Origin: Nitrospira sp. CG24D
GTDB lineage: Bacteria; Nitrospirota; Nitrospiria; Nitrospirales; Nitrospiraceae
Direction: 5' to 3'
NCBI GenBank assembly: GCA_002869855.2
Contig: NEWQ02000013.1
Span: 1-64,000 of the forward strand
Length of the DNA: 64,000 nucleotides
Both the position numbers and the translations under genes were made by a program. Shown piece after piece: positions 1-8,253 of the stretch (within the stretch, counting starts at the first letter, position 1; each line of letters opens with the position of its first letter). The notes under the pieces are model-generated. The model ran no database searches. It had not been told where the DNA came from and saw only the letters and a program-made list of their open reading frames with translations.

Positions 1-569
1 TGGGTCTGTCGGCGGCCCAGGTGACGGTGGATGCCGGTCGTGTGGTCGTGGATGCCGGAATGCGGACATCGCAGCCCCACATCTTTGCCGTCGGAGACGT
101 CACGAATCTCTACAATGTTGTGCACATTGCCATCCAACAGGGAGAGCTGGCCGGGTGGAATGCGTGCCATCCGGACGATCCTCCCAGACATTTCGACGAT
201 CGGTTAGTGGCGGAAGTCATCTTTACCGAGCCCCAAGTCGCTGCGGTGGGTCTGACGGAAAAAGCCTGCCGTGCTCGCGGCCTCTCCTATCTCACCGGGA
301 CCTATCCGTTTGCCGACCACGGAAAGGCCATGTGTCTCGGGAGCACGCAAGGGTTTGTGAAATTGATGGCAGATCGCGCAAGCGGTACCTTACTGGGCGC
401 CGAGATTGTCGGGCCAGAATCCGGGGAGCTGATTCATGAGATGATAGCGGTGATGTACTATCACGGGACCGTGCACGATCTTCTTCGAATCCCGCACTAC
501 CATCCGACGCTGGCCGAGATTGTGACCTATCCGGCCGAATCCATTGTTGAGCAGATGCGAAGGTCATGA
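1..569 (+). CDS. Pyridine nucleotide-disulfide oxidoreductase (dihydrolipoyl dehydrogenase-like), C-terminal part
   Basis: The gene is cut by the window edge; the reading frame is open from base 3. The visible part holds the end of the second FAD-binding stretch (FAVGDVTN, the Gly-Asp that contacts the flavin ribityl chain) followed by the complete dimerisation domain (TEPQVAAVGLTE ... HYHPTLAEIV). In lipoamide dehydrogenases and mercuric reductases the HP(T) histidine near the C-terminus is the acid/base of the partner active site, and it is present here. The redox cysteine pair lies outside the window, so the exact substrate (dihydrolipoamide, a metal, or another disulfide) cannot be decided. 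The stop overlaps the start of the next gene (ATGA), suggesting translational coupling. Confidence 0.9.
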   Translation, partial: GLSAAQVTVDAGRVVVDAGMRTSQPHIFAVGDVTNLYNVVHIAIQQGELAGWNACHPDDPPRHFDDRLVAEVIFTEPQVAAVGLTEKACRARGLSYLTGTYPFADHGKAMCLGSTQGFVKLMADRASGTLLGAEIVGPESGELIHEMIAVMYYHGTVHDLLRIPHYHPTLAEIVTYPAESIVEQMRRS

Positions 570-1255
570 GTCGTCGATTCTCAATAAGTGCCTGCATGCT
601 GGCCTTTGCACTGACCTTGATGATCTCCTGTGAACAGCAAACCTGGGAATCGGCGATGGCGGCCGGACAGCGGGCGTTGCAGAAGGGGGACTACTCTGAG
701 GCGGAGCATATCTTTGCCGCGGCTGTGAAAAAAGCCGAGTCCCAGTACGGACTGAAAGATCGGCATGTGGCCGTCGCGCTGTCGAGTGAGGCGCAAGCCT
801 TCACGGCGCAGGGCAAGTATGTGGAAGCGGAACCGGCCTATCTTCAGGCCTTGAAGATTTACCAGGAGGCGCATGGAGAGAATCATGTCGATGTGGCGGC
901 GACGTTGAATAACCTTGGCGTCCTGCATCGGATGCATGGGCAATATACGGAGGCGGAACCATTACTCATGCGGGCGCTTGCGATTAAAGAGCGTCTCCAT
1001 GGTCCGGACCATCCCGATGTCGCCCTCACCTTGCACAACCTGGGGTTGGTCTATGTGTCGCAAGGGGTTCTGGAGAAGGCGGAGCCGCTCTATCGGCGCG
1101 CGTTGGCCATTCGGGAGAAGGCGCTTGGAGAGACGCATCGGGATGTGGAGAAGAGTCTGGGCGAGCTCGTCAGCGTATTGCAGAAATTGCATCGCGAGGC
1201 CGACGCGGCGCCGCTGGAGGAACGGTTGTCGGCGATCAAACAACGGCGGAGTTGA
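566..1255 (+). CDS. Tetratricopeptide-repeat lipoprotein
   Basis: A 229-residue protein with a lipoprotein signal peptide (hydrophobic run ending LMISC, Cys at about residue 22), so it is probably anchored to a membrane facing the periplasm. The rest is four or so kinesin-light-chain-type TPR units, seen as repeated ALxIxExxxG..HxDVAxTLNNLGxLyxxxGxYxEAEPLYxRAL blocks between about residues 45 and 210. Such repeats are protein-protein scaffolds; no catalytic domain is visible. It starts inside the stop codon of the preceding oxidoreductase and is followed by two further small envelope proteins, forming a small operon. Confidence 0.85.
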   Translation: MSRRFSISACMLAFALTLMISCEQQTWESAMAAGQRALQKGDYSEAEHIFAAAVKKAESQYGLKDRHVAVALSSEAQAFTAQGKYVEAEPAYLQALKIYQEAHGENHVDVAATLNNLGVLHRMHGQYTEAEPLLMRALAIKERLHGPDHPDVALTLHNLGLVYVSQGVLEKAEPLYRRALAIREKALGETHRDVEKSLGELVSVLQKLHREADAAPLEERLSAIKQRRS

Positions 1256-1287
1256 AGTCCTCTTCCCCTCCAGTGTAGCGTATACCC

Positions 1288-1524
1288 ATGATCGAGCCGG
1301 CACACAAGACGGAGATCAATTGGCGGATGCAGGGCATGATCGCACGAGCGGTCGGTATCGTGGCCATTGCCCTCGGATTTGTGTTTGGGATGGATGGGCT
1401 CGACGATCCCGCTTCCCATTGGCTGCACACGGCGTTGGGCCTCCTGACCACCGGCATGCTGGCGCAGGGTTATGCCCTCTATTGCTCGATCAAACGCATG
1501 CAACAACTGAATTCCCAATCATGA
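1288..1524 (+). CDS. Small two-helix membrane protein
   Basis: A 78-residue protein with two predicted transmembrane helices (about residues 17-37 and 45-65) separated by a short DGLDDPASHW loop. I do not recognise a family. It lies 32 bases after the TPR lipoprotein and its stop overlaps the next start (ATGA), so it is probably co-transcribed and translated with them. No Shine-Dalgarno is obvious. Confidence 0.65.
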   Translation: MIEPAHKTEINWRMQGMIARAVGIVAIALGFVFGMDGLDDPASHWLHTALGLLTTGMLAQGYALYCSIKRMQQLNSQS

Positions 1525-1952
1525 TTCGTTACCGGTCAGCTTTTCGCACCACTACCTGGGGGCTTGTCGTGGCTCTGGCTCTCATGTGTACGGCCTGCGG
1601 AGGCCCCTGGCGTGACACCTACTTCAAGAAGGGCGTGGATCGACTGACCCAGGACGATGTGCGCGAGAAGTTGGGCACCCCGCATACAGCCAAGACGCCG
1701 GCGTTGGGAGGAGACAGTGTCTGGACGTACCGGGTCTCAATGGGAGACAAAGAGCTGGAGTCCATGGCCTCTCCTGGGCTCAGCGGCGCGGGTGAATCGG
1801 TCGGCGCGCTCTTGGGAAAACCGGGAGAGGGGCCGAAACCGACGCTGTATTGTTTTCGGTATACGCTGACGTTCAACGAGCAGAAAGTCTTGAAGTCCTG
1901 GAAGCGTGAAGAGTGTGTGCCAGGGACCCGCGAAACGCTGATGGCGCAATAA
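1521..1952 (+). CDS. Small lipoprotein, SmpA/BamE-like architecture
   Basis: A 143-residue protein with a lipoprotein signal peptide ending in the lipobox LMCTAC (Cys at about residue 24). The mature part begins KKGVDRLTQDDVREKLGTPHTA and continues to a W-x-Y strand (DSVWTYRV), the pattern of small outer-membrane lipoproteins of the SmpA/OmlA fold in which a helix-turn 'G.t.eeV...lG.P' is followed by beta strands. The family link is by pattern only. Its ATG overlaps the stop of the preceding membrane protein, and it converges on the HDOD gene. A longer open frame upstream in the same phase is not used; the ATG at 1521 gives a proper signal peptide. Confidence 0.75.
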   Translation: MIRYRSAFRTTTWGLVVALALMCTACGGPWRDTYFKKGVDRLTQDDVREKLGTPHTAKTPALGGDSVWTYRVSMGDKELESMASPGLSGAGESVGALLGKPGEGPKPTLYCFRYTLTFNEQKVLKSWKREECVPGTRETLMAQ

Positions 1953-1974
1953 CTGTTCGGGTTCACGCCACGGT

Positions 1975-3522
1975 CTAGAGTACTCCCGCCAATCGATTGA
2001 TACTCAGTGTCGTCTGGCCGAAAAATAGCTGGAAGGCGTGGTAATCCTTTTGCTGCACTTGTCGGGGGAGTGGGCCGTTGTCGCAATACAACATGCCAAT
2101 AGGCCGCGTTCCAACGCGGAGGGGTGCGATAATGGCCGATCCGGTGTTCCACGTTCGGAGAAATTTTGGATTGATGGGGTCACCTAGAGGGACGGTGAAA
2201 TCTTCGATCCAGACAGCATCGGACCGTTTCATGAGTTGCAAGAAGTGCGGATGCTCTTTGGTCAGCGAGCCGGACAAGCTTTCAATATATGGAGCCGGCT
2301 CCTCCACTCCGAGTAACAGGCGCCCCACCAAATGATCGGTATTGTTCGGGTTCAGCAAGGCCAGGGCGACCCGGGCAAAGCCGCCGTCCCGGTGCAGGGC
2401 ATGCACGAGCGTGCTCAGGAGCGTGTTGATATCTTTCGCTTCGCGCAAGGCAGTTTGCAGGATTTGCAGCGTCTCAAGGGGATTCGTCTCAATCGCACTC
2501 GGCCCTCGCTTCTGTGGCGTCGCCGTGACGGTGGGAACTTCCGCCGGAGGCGGCACGGGAATCCGACAGCCGGTTTCATGTCCGACGGGATCTCCCCAGA
2601 GATCGAACGAGAGGCCTGCTGAATGGACCAATTGCTTACCCCGATCCAGTGCGCGCGCAAGGGTTTCGCCGAACAGGTGTGACGGCAGGCCGCTTCCTGT
2701 AAGGAGCCCCCGCTTGGCGGCCTCCATTGTGGCCGGGGAGGGCGGGCCGGTCATGGCGTCGACCAATGAAGAGCAGCCGATGACGAGCCCCTTAAACATC
2801 TCCTGACCGGAGCCCCACCGCTCCTGGCTCTGATGCCCTTCGATTGAAAACAGCTCCACGACAAAAGGCGGCAGCGCCCACATCTGCCCGAGAGCTTGCG
2901 CAATCCGTAGGCGTGGGACTCCATAGAGTTGTGTTTCTTCGATGATACGTGCCGCAGGTGTCTTGGCTGTCAGAGGGATTCTGCGGTACGAGACGTAGAG
3001 ATCCTGGGCTTGACTGGCGATGGCGAGGTCCCCGATTGAATAGAGCAAGGTGGCGCTAAAGAGCTGGCTCAACGATGGATACTCGAGTGCCATGCCCAGT
3101 TCATTGGCATGCACAGCGGCGACGAGGGCCCGCGCGATGACTCCGCTGACGATTTGCTGCTGATTCGGCCACTGACTGAGTTGTTCGACAAGCTGGGAGG
3201 CGGTGACAATAGAGCGGACCGTATCCAGCCCGAGCCAACTGACGGCGTGGGGAATCGACGTGATGACTTGTTGCGGGCTGTAGGCAATGCTATTCGAAAT
3301 CTGCAGGACCCGGCAGGACAGGGCCGGATCACGACTGATAATCTGAGCGAGGCGATCGGCTCCGGTGAGTCCTCCGGTCAGACTGAGAATTTTCTGGCAG
3401 GTTTTCTCCAGGGCTGGTAAGCAAGGGCTAGCCTGATTGAGCAGTGGCTGCAACGTACTGTGCAGACGGGGACGAAGGGATTCGGCAAGGGCCGACTCCG
3501 ACGTTGTGGGTGACGATGACAT
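1975..3522 (-). CDS. HDOD and GAF domain signalling protein
   Basis: A 515-residue cytoplasmic protein. Residues about 30-230 match the HDOD fold, a catalytically degenerate HD relative used in bacterial signalling (LPALEKTCQKIL, ISRDPALSCRVLQISNS, HAVSWLGLDTVRSIV). After a linker, about residues 350-510 form a GAF-like sensor (TALREAKDINTLLSTLVHAL ... FARVALALLN ... APLRVGTRPIGMLYCDN). This HDOD-GAF layout is common in proteins tied to cyclic-nucleotide or motility signalling, but the ligand is unknown. The start is taken at 3522 because a GGAAGGAG site lies five bases upstream; an ATG 24 bases earlier is in frame but lacks one. Confidence 0.85.
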   Translation of the reverse strand: MSSSPTTSESALAESLRPRLHSTLQPLLNQASPCLPALEKTCQKILSLTGGLTGADRLAQIISRDPALSCRVLQISNSIAYSPQQVITSIPHAVSWLGLDTVRSIVTASQLVEQLSQWPNQQQIVSGVIARALVAAVHANELGMALEYPSLSQLFSATLLYSIGDLAIASQAQDLYVSYRRIPLTAKTPAARIIEETQLYGVPRLRIAQALGQMWALPPFVVELFSIEGHQSQERWGSGQEMFKGLVIGCSSLVDAMTGPPSPATMEAAKRGLLTGSGLPSHLFGETLARALDRGKQLVHSAGLSFDLWGDPVGHETGCRIPVPPPAEVPTVTATPQKRGPSAIETNPLETLQILQTALREAKDINTLLSTLVHALHRDGGFARVALALLNPNNTDHLVGRLLLGVEEPAPYIESLSGSLTKEHPHFLQLMKRSDAVWIEDFTVPLGDPINPKFLRTWNTGSAIIAPLRVGTRPIGMLYCDNGPLPRQVQQKDYHAFQLFFGQTTLSINRLAGVL

Positions 3523-3603
3523 GGAACTCCTTCCCAAAAATCCCACAAGTTGTATCGGATGAATGGCGATGAATCTTAACCGGTACAGAAGAAGAGACTG
3601 AGG

Positions 3604-4440
3604 ATGACTGGTATGCAGTTTGGCTGGATGACGGTTGATAGTTCCGTCTTCTTGGATGGGCTCAAGTCATTGATTCTGCTGGTGTCGGTCATTCTGATCC
3701 GGACGCTGGTCGTGCGGGGGATCTCGCGCAACCATGCCTTGTCGATGGAGGACAAGCGTCGCTGGGTCGTGACGACCAGAAACTCGATGGTTTTTGTCAT
3801 CCTGATCGGTTTTATCGTCATCTGGGCGCATGAACTTGAAGCCTTCGCCGTCTCTATTGTGGCGTTGGCGGCTGCGTTGGTCTTGGCGACGAAGGAGTTG
3901 ATTCTCTGCTTGAGCGGAGCGGCATTACGCATGGGTGGCAAGGTGTACGGCGTTGGTGACCGTATTCAGATTGCCGGACACCGAGGAGTCGTGCTGGATC
4001 ACGATATGTTTGCCACAAAATTGTTGGAGATCGGCCCCGGCCAATCTTCGCACTTGTATACCGGACGAGTGACCGTGTTTCCGAATAGTCTTCTGTTTAC
4101 AAATGGGCTCGTCAAAGAAAACCCGGGACAGGAATATGGCCTCTACACACTCGTTGTGCCCTTGAGGTCGGAGGGAGAATGGCAGCGAGCTGAGCAGGCG
4201 TTGCTGGCTGCCGCGAAGGCCGAGTGCGGCCCGTTTATGGAAGAAGCTGCGCGCCAGATGAAACTGCTGGAGCAGACCAATCTCTTGGAAGCTCCTTCGC
4301 CGGAACCCCGTATCACCATTCAGCTTCCCGAGCCGGGGAAGATTCAGTTGGTGCTTCGATTCCCGGCACCCGATCGAGGTCGCTCGCGAGTGGAACAAGC
4401 CATTCTTCGCCGATATCTAGTCGAAATGAATCAGGCGTAG
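3604..4440 (+). CDS. MscS-like mechanosensitive channel family protein
   Basis: A 278-residue inner-membrane protein. Three hydrophobic helices occupy about residues 15-35, 58-78 and 82-105; the last is Ala/Gly-rich (VSIVALAAALVLATKELILCLSGAALR) like the pore helix of MscS. A small beta domain follows (YGVGDRIQIAGHRGVVLDHDMFATKLLEI), matching the MscS 'vGD.v.i.g..G.Ve.i....T.l' segment, and then a mixed alpha/beta C-terminal domain. It is shorter than most MscS homologues. It probably releases small solutes or ions on membrane tension. It is monocistronic, divergent from the HDOD gene. Confidence 0.85.
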   Translation: MTGMQFGWMTVDSSVFLDGLKSLILLVSVILIRTLVVRGISRNHALSMEDKRRWVVTTRNSMVFVILIGFIVIWAHELEAFAVSIVALAAALVLATKELILCLSGAALRMGGKVYGVGDRIQIAGHRGVVLDHDMFATKLLEIGPGQSSHLYTGRVTVFPNSLLFTNGLVKENPGQEYGLYTLVVPLRSEGEWQRAEQALLAAAKAECGPFMEEAARQMKLLEQTNLLEAPSPEPRITIQLPEPGKIQLVLRFPAPDRGRSRVEQAILRRYLVEMNQA

Positions 4441-4459
4441 TCTGAAATATCTGAATAAT

Positions 4460-4497
4460 GGAAGGGCCCCGGCGATGGAGCCTCGCGAGGCCCTTCC
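4460..4497. terminator. Inverted repeat after the channel gene
   Basis: GGAAGGGCC at 4460-4468 pairs perfectly with GGCCCTTCC at 4489-4497 around a 20-base loop that itself contains the palindrome CCTCGCGAGG. It lies 20 bases after the channel stop codon. There is no U-run on the plus strand, so it may be a weak or factor-dependent terminator or simply an RNA-stabilising hairpin. The rest of the 331-base gap (4441-4771) holds no gene I can support, only the promoter-like element near its right end. Confidence 0.4.
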
Positions 4498-4678
4498 GAG
4501 TCAGCACCGGTCTGCGGATTACTTCGGGAAGGTCTTCGGGGCTATGATCTGCAGCCAGCTTTCGCCGTTCATTTATTTCTGCTCGGTCAGTGCCCTCCAA
4601 TATCCTGAACCGGCCATCGTGCACACAGGGCGTCGTGCGGGCGATCGACTAGGCGTGTTCGCTTCATGATATCTGCGT

Positions 4679-4707
4679 TTGACACCCATTTCATTCCAGG
4701 GCAGGAT
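4679..4707 (+). promoter_or_regulatory. Possible sigma-70 promoter for the Lys/Met-rich protein
   Basis: A perfect -35 hexamer TTGACA (4679-4684) is followed after 17 bases by CAGGAT (4702-4707), which matches only three of six -10 positions. It lies 65 bases upstream of the gene at 4772, in an otherwise empty gap. The -35 box is the main support. Confidence 0.35.
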
Positions 4708-4771
4708 GTGAAGAGCCTCGCCTAGGTAACTTCCCTTTTATTCACTTATTTGAACGTGTAGGAGGAATGTG

Positions 4772-5182
4772 ATGCGAAACATAGTATTGGCTGCAATTGC
4801 GGCAGTGTATTTGATCGGTGCCGGTTCGTTGGCCCTCGCCGACGATGCGATGAAGAATGAGCTGGGGGCGATGAAAGACCAGGTGAAAGCCGATATGAAG
4901 GCGGCTCCTGAAAAAATGAAGGCCGAGAAGGATCAGATGAAGGCTGACATGAAGGCCAAAAAAGACGACATGAAGAGCAAGATGAAGGCGCATCGTGAAG
5001 AGGCCAAGGCCAAGCGAGCAGCCATGAAAGATAAGATGAAGGCGAAGCACGAAGAAGTAAAAGGTCAAGGCGATGCGGTGAAAGCCCAAGCGCAGGATAT
5101 GAAAGCTGCCGGACAGCAAGTGGGTAGCGATGCCAAATCCGCCGGGCAGGAGATGAAGGACGCCGTCGGTGCGGGTAAATAG
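4772..5182 (+). CDS. Lys/Met/Ala-rich periplasmic coiled-coil protein
   Basis: A 136-residue protein with a clear Sec signal peptide (MRNIVLAAIAAVYLIGAGSLALA, cleavage after ALA-D). The mature part is almost entirely Lys, Met, Ala, Asp and Glu in a loose repeat of MKxDxKA/MKAKxxE units with about twenty methionines and no aromatic residue, so it should be one long amphipathic helix or coiled coil. I do not recognise a family with known function. A GGAGGA site sits five bases before the ATG at 4772; the GTG one codon earlier is an alternative start. A strong hairpin terminator follows, so the gene stands alone and is likely well expressed. Confidence 0.8.
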   Translation: MRNIVLAAIAAVYLIGAGSLALADDAMKNELGAMKDQVKADMKAAPEKMKAEKDQMKADMKAKKDDMKSKMKAHREEAKAKRAAMKDKMKAKHEEVKGQGDAVKAQAQDMKAAGQQVGSDAKSAGQEMKDAVGAGK

Positions 5183-5207
5183 CCCTCGCTGAAAGCTTCC
5201 TGGCCAC

Positions 5208-5237
5208 GACGGCCCCTGGCAACTGCCAGGGGCCGTC
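5208..5237 (+). terminator. Strong hairpin terminator
   Basis: A perfect 13-base-pair GC-rich stem (5208-5220 with 5225-5237) closes a four-base AACT loop, 25 bases after the stop of the Lys/Met-rich gene, and is followed by TTAGTT. It is the best intrinsic-terminator candidate in the window, although the U-tract is short. Confidence 0.75.
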
Positions 5238-5319
5238 TTAGTTCGAGCTCCTTCCAAATCATTCATTGACTCCTCGGATGATGAACGCCCGCGTCCTGTG
5301 ACTTGGAAGATGGGCCCGC

Positions 5320-5349
5320 TTGTTCCAGCCCCCCTGCTTCTGCTAGCAT
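5320..5349 (+). promoter_or_regulatory. Possible promoter of xthA
   Basis: TTGTTC (5320-5325) and TAGCAT (5344-5349) are separated by 18 bases, and lie 25 bases before the xthA start codon, after the upstream terminator. The -35 match is partial. Confidence 0.35.
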
Positions 5350-5374
5350 CCCCGCCGGTCAATCGATCCATACT

Positions 5375-6148
5375 ATGAAAATCGCAACATTCAACGTGAA
5401 CTCGCTTCGCAAACGGCTGCCGATCGTGCTGGATTGGCTTGCACAGCAGAAGCCCGACGTGTTGTGTTTACAAGAAACCAAAGTGCAAGACAGCGAGTTT
5501 CCGCTGTTGGCTCTGGCCTCCTCTGGTTATCACATCACGTTTCGCGGAATGAAATCCTATAACGGTGTGGCCATCTTGAGCCGGAAACAGCCGGAAGCGG
5601 TATTCCACGGATTCGACGATGGCGGTGAATCGGAAGATGCCCGGCTGCTCAGAGTCGTCATCGACGGGATTCCTATCGTCAACACCTATGTGCCGCAGGG
5701 CTTTGAAATCGATTCACCCAAGTATCAATACAAGCTGGGGTGGTATGAACGGTTGAGAAAGTATTTCGAGAAACATCTCTCTCCCGGCAAGCCGGCCATC
5801 TGGTGCGGCGACATGAACGTGGCGCCACGCCCCATGGACGTGCACAGTCCGGAGAAGCACCTCAAGCATGTCTGTTATCACGAGGATGCGCGGAAGGCCT
5901 ACGAGAGAACACTGGCGTGGGGATTTCAGGACGTGTTTGTGAAGCTCTATCCGGATCGGCAGCAATATACGTTTTGGGATTACCGGGCGCCGAGTTCGTT
6001 AGAGGCGAATAAAGGCTGGCGCATCGATCATATTCTGGCAACGGCATCGTTGGCGGAGAAATGTAAGAGGGTTGACGTGGACGTCGAGCCGCGGCGAGCG
6101 AAAGACCCATCAGATCATACGTTTCTCTGGGCAGAGTTTTCGGTCTAA
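5375..6148 (+). CDS. xthA: Exodeoxyribonuclease III
   Basis: A 257-residue cytoplasmic DNA-repair nuclease of the exonuclease III/AP endonuclease family, which cuts at abasic sites and removes 3' blocking groups. Family motifs are complete: MKIATFNVNSLRKRL at the N-terminus (metal-binding Asn), LCLQETKVQD (catalytic Glu), NTYVPQG, GDMNVAP (Asp and Asn of the active site), WRIDHIL and SDHTFLWAEF (the C-terminal Asp-His pair). Length is normal for the family. The ATG at 5375 aligns with the usual MKIATFN start; an open extension upstream is not part of the family. Confidence 0.95.
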   Translation: MKIATFNVNSLRKRLPIVLDWLAQQKPDVLCLQETKVQDSEFPLLALASSGYHITFRGMKSYNGVAILSRKQPEAVFHGFDDGGESEDARLLRVVIDGIPIVNTYVPQGFEIDSPKYQYKLGWYERLRKYFEKHLSPGKPAIWCGDMNVAPRPMDVHSPEKHLKHVCYHEDARKAYERTLAWGFQDVFVKLYPDRQQYTFWDYRAPSSLEANKGWRIDHILATASLAEKCKRVDVDVEPRRAKDPSDHTFLWAEFSV

Positions 6149-6236
6149 CCACATGCGCGACGTCCACACCCGCCCGATCCGGTAGCAGGGCAAGTCCTCC
6201 CTACCGCCAGATGGGAGCAGATCAACAGCTCTCGCC

Positions 6237-6407
6237 TCAAGCAGCCTGCATCAACGAGTCTTTTCTTGGTCGGCTGCTGAGCCGATTTCGTTGTATCAAC
6301 GGATCCAAGACCAAACCACAATTGATGCACCGATGGACAACGGATTCGGGTGCAAGCTCAGGTCGCTGTTCTTCGATCATCAATCCTTTGCACTTTTGAC
6401 AATTCAT
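6237..6407 (-). CDS. 56-residue zinc-ribbon protein
   Basis: A short gene encoding 56 residues. Two cysteine pairs, CQKC at residues 3-6 and CINC at 27-30, should bind one zinc as a zinc ribbon; a basic tail (LSSRPRKDS) follows. Support for it being real: a strong GGAGGA ribosome-binding site eight bases before the ATG, and the well-formed CxxC-x20-CxxC spacing. Proteins of this size and shape may bind RNA or protein partners; the function is unknown. It faces the converging xthA gene. Confidence 0.75.
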   Translation of the reverse strand: MNCQKCKGLMIEEQRPELAPESVVHRCINCGLVLDPLIQRNRLSSRPRKDSLMQAA

Positions 6408-6523
6408 CAATGTGTCCTCCTCTTACTCTTGATAACTCCGAGGGCGAGTGTTTAATCAACGTTCGGGAGGAAACTTAACACCCTCAGATTAATCCCGCGT
6501 TAACAGGTAGTTAAAGATGTCTA

Positions 6524-6775
6524 ATCTTTGACAGTAAGTCCTGGAACGAGTTTGCCGCCCAACCCCTTGATCTTGTCATTACGGTCTGTGATCAGGCGGC
6601 CGGTGAGGCCTGTCCCATTTTCCCCGGCAAGCCGACCAAACTTCATTGGGGCACGCCCGATCCTGCAAAGGTGCTGGGGAACGAAGCAGACACGCAAGCC
6701 GCGTTCGACCGTGCATTCTACTTTCTCAAAGAGCGGATAGAGCAGCTGGTTGCGAGTACAGAGCGTTCAGAATAG
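6524..6775 (+). pseudogene. arsC: 5'-truncated arsenate reductase (ArsC, low-molecular-weight phosphatase type)
   Basis: In the frame of bases 6524-6775 the translation reads FDSKSWNEF, then DLVITVCDQAAGEACP, FPGKPTKLHWGTPDPA and a helix ending FLKERIEQLV before a TAG. This is the C-terminal half of the thioredoxin-coupled arsenate reductase family (D.V.TVCD.AaGE.CP.fPG.p...HWG.PDPA). The N-terminal half, with the CX5R phosphate-binding loop, is missing: a TAA lies just upstream in frame and nothing similar is found in the preceding 120 bases. There is no start codon or ribosome-binding site. It is therefore a gene remnant, with the surviving reading frame still open. Confidence 0.8.
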
Positions 6776-6947
6776 GTCCCGGGTCCTTAGCACTCCGGGT
6801 TGCGGATTTATTGGCGGCAGCCCGGTGCGCGTACCCGACAGGGTCTCCTCCCGGTCGCTCGACCGGTGTCGTCAATCCTGTTAGAGTTGCCACGCGTGAC
6901 GATTCCCCTTTGAAATCCATCGGTACTAACCGGTCTACAATATTTCC

Positions 6948-8231
6948 ATGTCCAGTCCAGAAATTAATCCAATGGCCAGGGCCGATATTGCCATCGTCGG
7001 CGCCGGCGCAGCCGGTCTCGCCGCCGCAATCTTTTCCGGAGAAGCGGTCGGACCATCCGGCTCACAATCGATCGTCCTCCTTGATGGGGCCAAGACCATC
7101 GGAGCAAAAATTCTTGTGTCCGGCGGGGGCCGCTGCAACGTCACGCATGAAGTAGTGGCACCGACCGACTTCTTCGGCAATCGCCGCATGATCAAGAATG
7201 TGCTGGCAGCGTTTACTGTTGACTCTACGATCACGTGGTTTGCCTCGATGGGTGTTGAACTCAAGCGAGAAGAGACCGGAAAGTTGTTTCCCGTCACTGA
7301 TAGGTCACGAACCGTACTGAACGCGCTCGTTGAGCGTTGTCGCGAACTAGGCGTGGCCATTCTTCCAGACCATCGAGTGACCAAGATCGCCCGCATTTCT
7401 GATTCGTCGGCGGGATTTGTTGTCCACCATAGTCATGGAGTTCTGAGGGCGAGTCGGGTGATTTTGGCCACTGGAGGCCGATCGATTCCCAAGTCAGGGA
7501 GCGACGGGTTTGGCTATGAATTGGCCCGGCGGCTGGGACACCACGTCACACCGACGGTCCCAGCGCTTGCGCCACTCGTGCTGGATGACCGCATGTTTCA
7601 CAAGAATCTCTCGGGTCTCTCGCAGGAGGTCGAACTCACCACGGTTGCGAAGGGTAAAACGCTCGATGCGCGGACGGGCAGCTTGCTCTGGACGCATTTC
7701 GGGATCAGCGGGCCGGTCGTGATGGATGCCAGTCGGTTTTGGTGTTTGGCGCAGGAGCAGGGAGAGCCGGCCGAGGTCTATGGCAACTTTTTGCCTGGGC
7801 AGAATCAGGAGCAGGTACGGCGGTGGTTTATGGATCAGACGAGAGAGCATCCCCGTCGCTCACTCGGAAAGACACTTGCCCAGCGGCTACCTCAGCGATT
7901 CACCGAATCTCTTATTCAGCATGCCGGTTGCGATAGCCAGACCGCCATTGCGCAACTGCCGAAAAAGGATCGGGACCAGCTTCTGTCTCTACTGACGAAG
8001 TTCCTGTTTCCCATCGTACAGGATCGGGGGTGGAACTATGCAGAGGTGACGGCCGGCGGGGTGCCTTTGGAAGAAGTGAATTTTCGCACGATGGAATCGA
8101 AGCTGGTGCCGGGTCTCTATCTGGCTGGAGAAATCCTCGATTGCGATGGCCGTATCGGCGGCTTCAACTTTCAATGGGCTTGGGTCACGGGACATCTCGC
8201 CGGGCAGGCAGTCTGGCGTCCACAGGTCTAG
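6948..8231 (+). CDS. NAD(P)/FAD-dependent oxidoreductase, YhiN/HI0933 family
   Basis: A 427-residue flavoprotein. The N-terminus has the dinucleotide-binding fingerprint IAIVGAGAAGLAAA, followed by the family motif SGGGRCNVTH (about residues 58-67); ATGGRSIPKSGSDG and the C-terminal flavin site GLYLAGEILDCDGRIGGFNFQWAW are also typical of the HI0933 (YhiN, BaiN-like) family. Some members reduce bile acids or tRNA-linked substrates, but most, including this one, have no proven role. A TACAAT box ends six bases before the ATG with no Shine-Dalgarno, so the mRNA may be leaderless. Confidence 0.88.
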   Translation: MSSPEINPMARADIAIVGAGAAGLAAAIFSGEAVGPSGSQSIVLLDGAKTIGAKILVSGGGRCNVTHEVVAPTDFFGNRRMIKNVLAAFTVDSTITWFASMGVELKREETGKLFPVTDRSRTVLNALVERCRELGVAILPDHRVTKIARISDSSAGFVVHHSHGVLRASRVILATGGRSIPKSGSDGFGYELARRLGHHVTPTVPALAPLVLDDRMFHKNLSGLSQEVELTTVAKGKTLDARTGSLLWTHFGISGPVVMDASRFWCLAQEQGEPAEVYGNFLPGQNQEQVRRWFMDQTREHPRRSLGKTLAQRLPQRFTESLIQHAGCDSQTAIAQLPKKDRDQLLSLLTKFLFPIVQDRGWNYAEVTAGGVPLEEVNFRTMESKLVPGLYLAGEILDCDGRIGGFNFQWAWVTGHLAGQAVWRPQV

Positions 8232-8253
8232 GAGACCGATATCACCCAACCAA

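Noticed and set aside
915-1520. Long upstream extension in the frame of the lipoprotein at 1521
   Set aside because: It runs in another frame through the TPR gene and the small membrane gene and is Arg/Trp/Cys-rich; only the part from 1521 has a signal peptide.
4481-4490. CCTCGCGAGG as a specific operator
   Set aside because: It is a ten-base GC-rich palindrome inside the loop of a larger hairpin; no regulator can be tied to it.
4475-4669. Short plus-strand open frame in the gap after the channel gene
   Set aside because: No ribosome-binding site, no domain, and composition unlike neighbouring genes; treated as non-coding.
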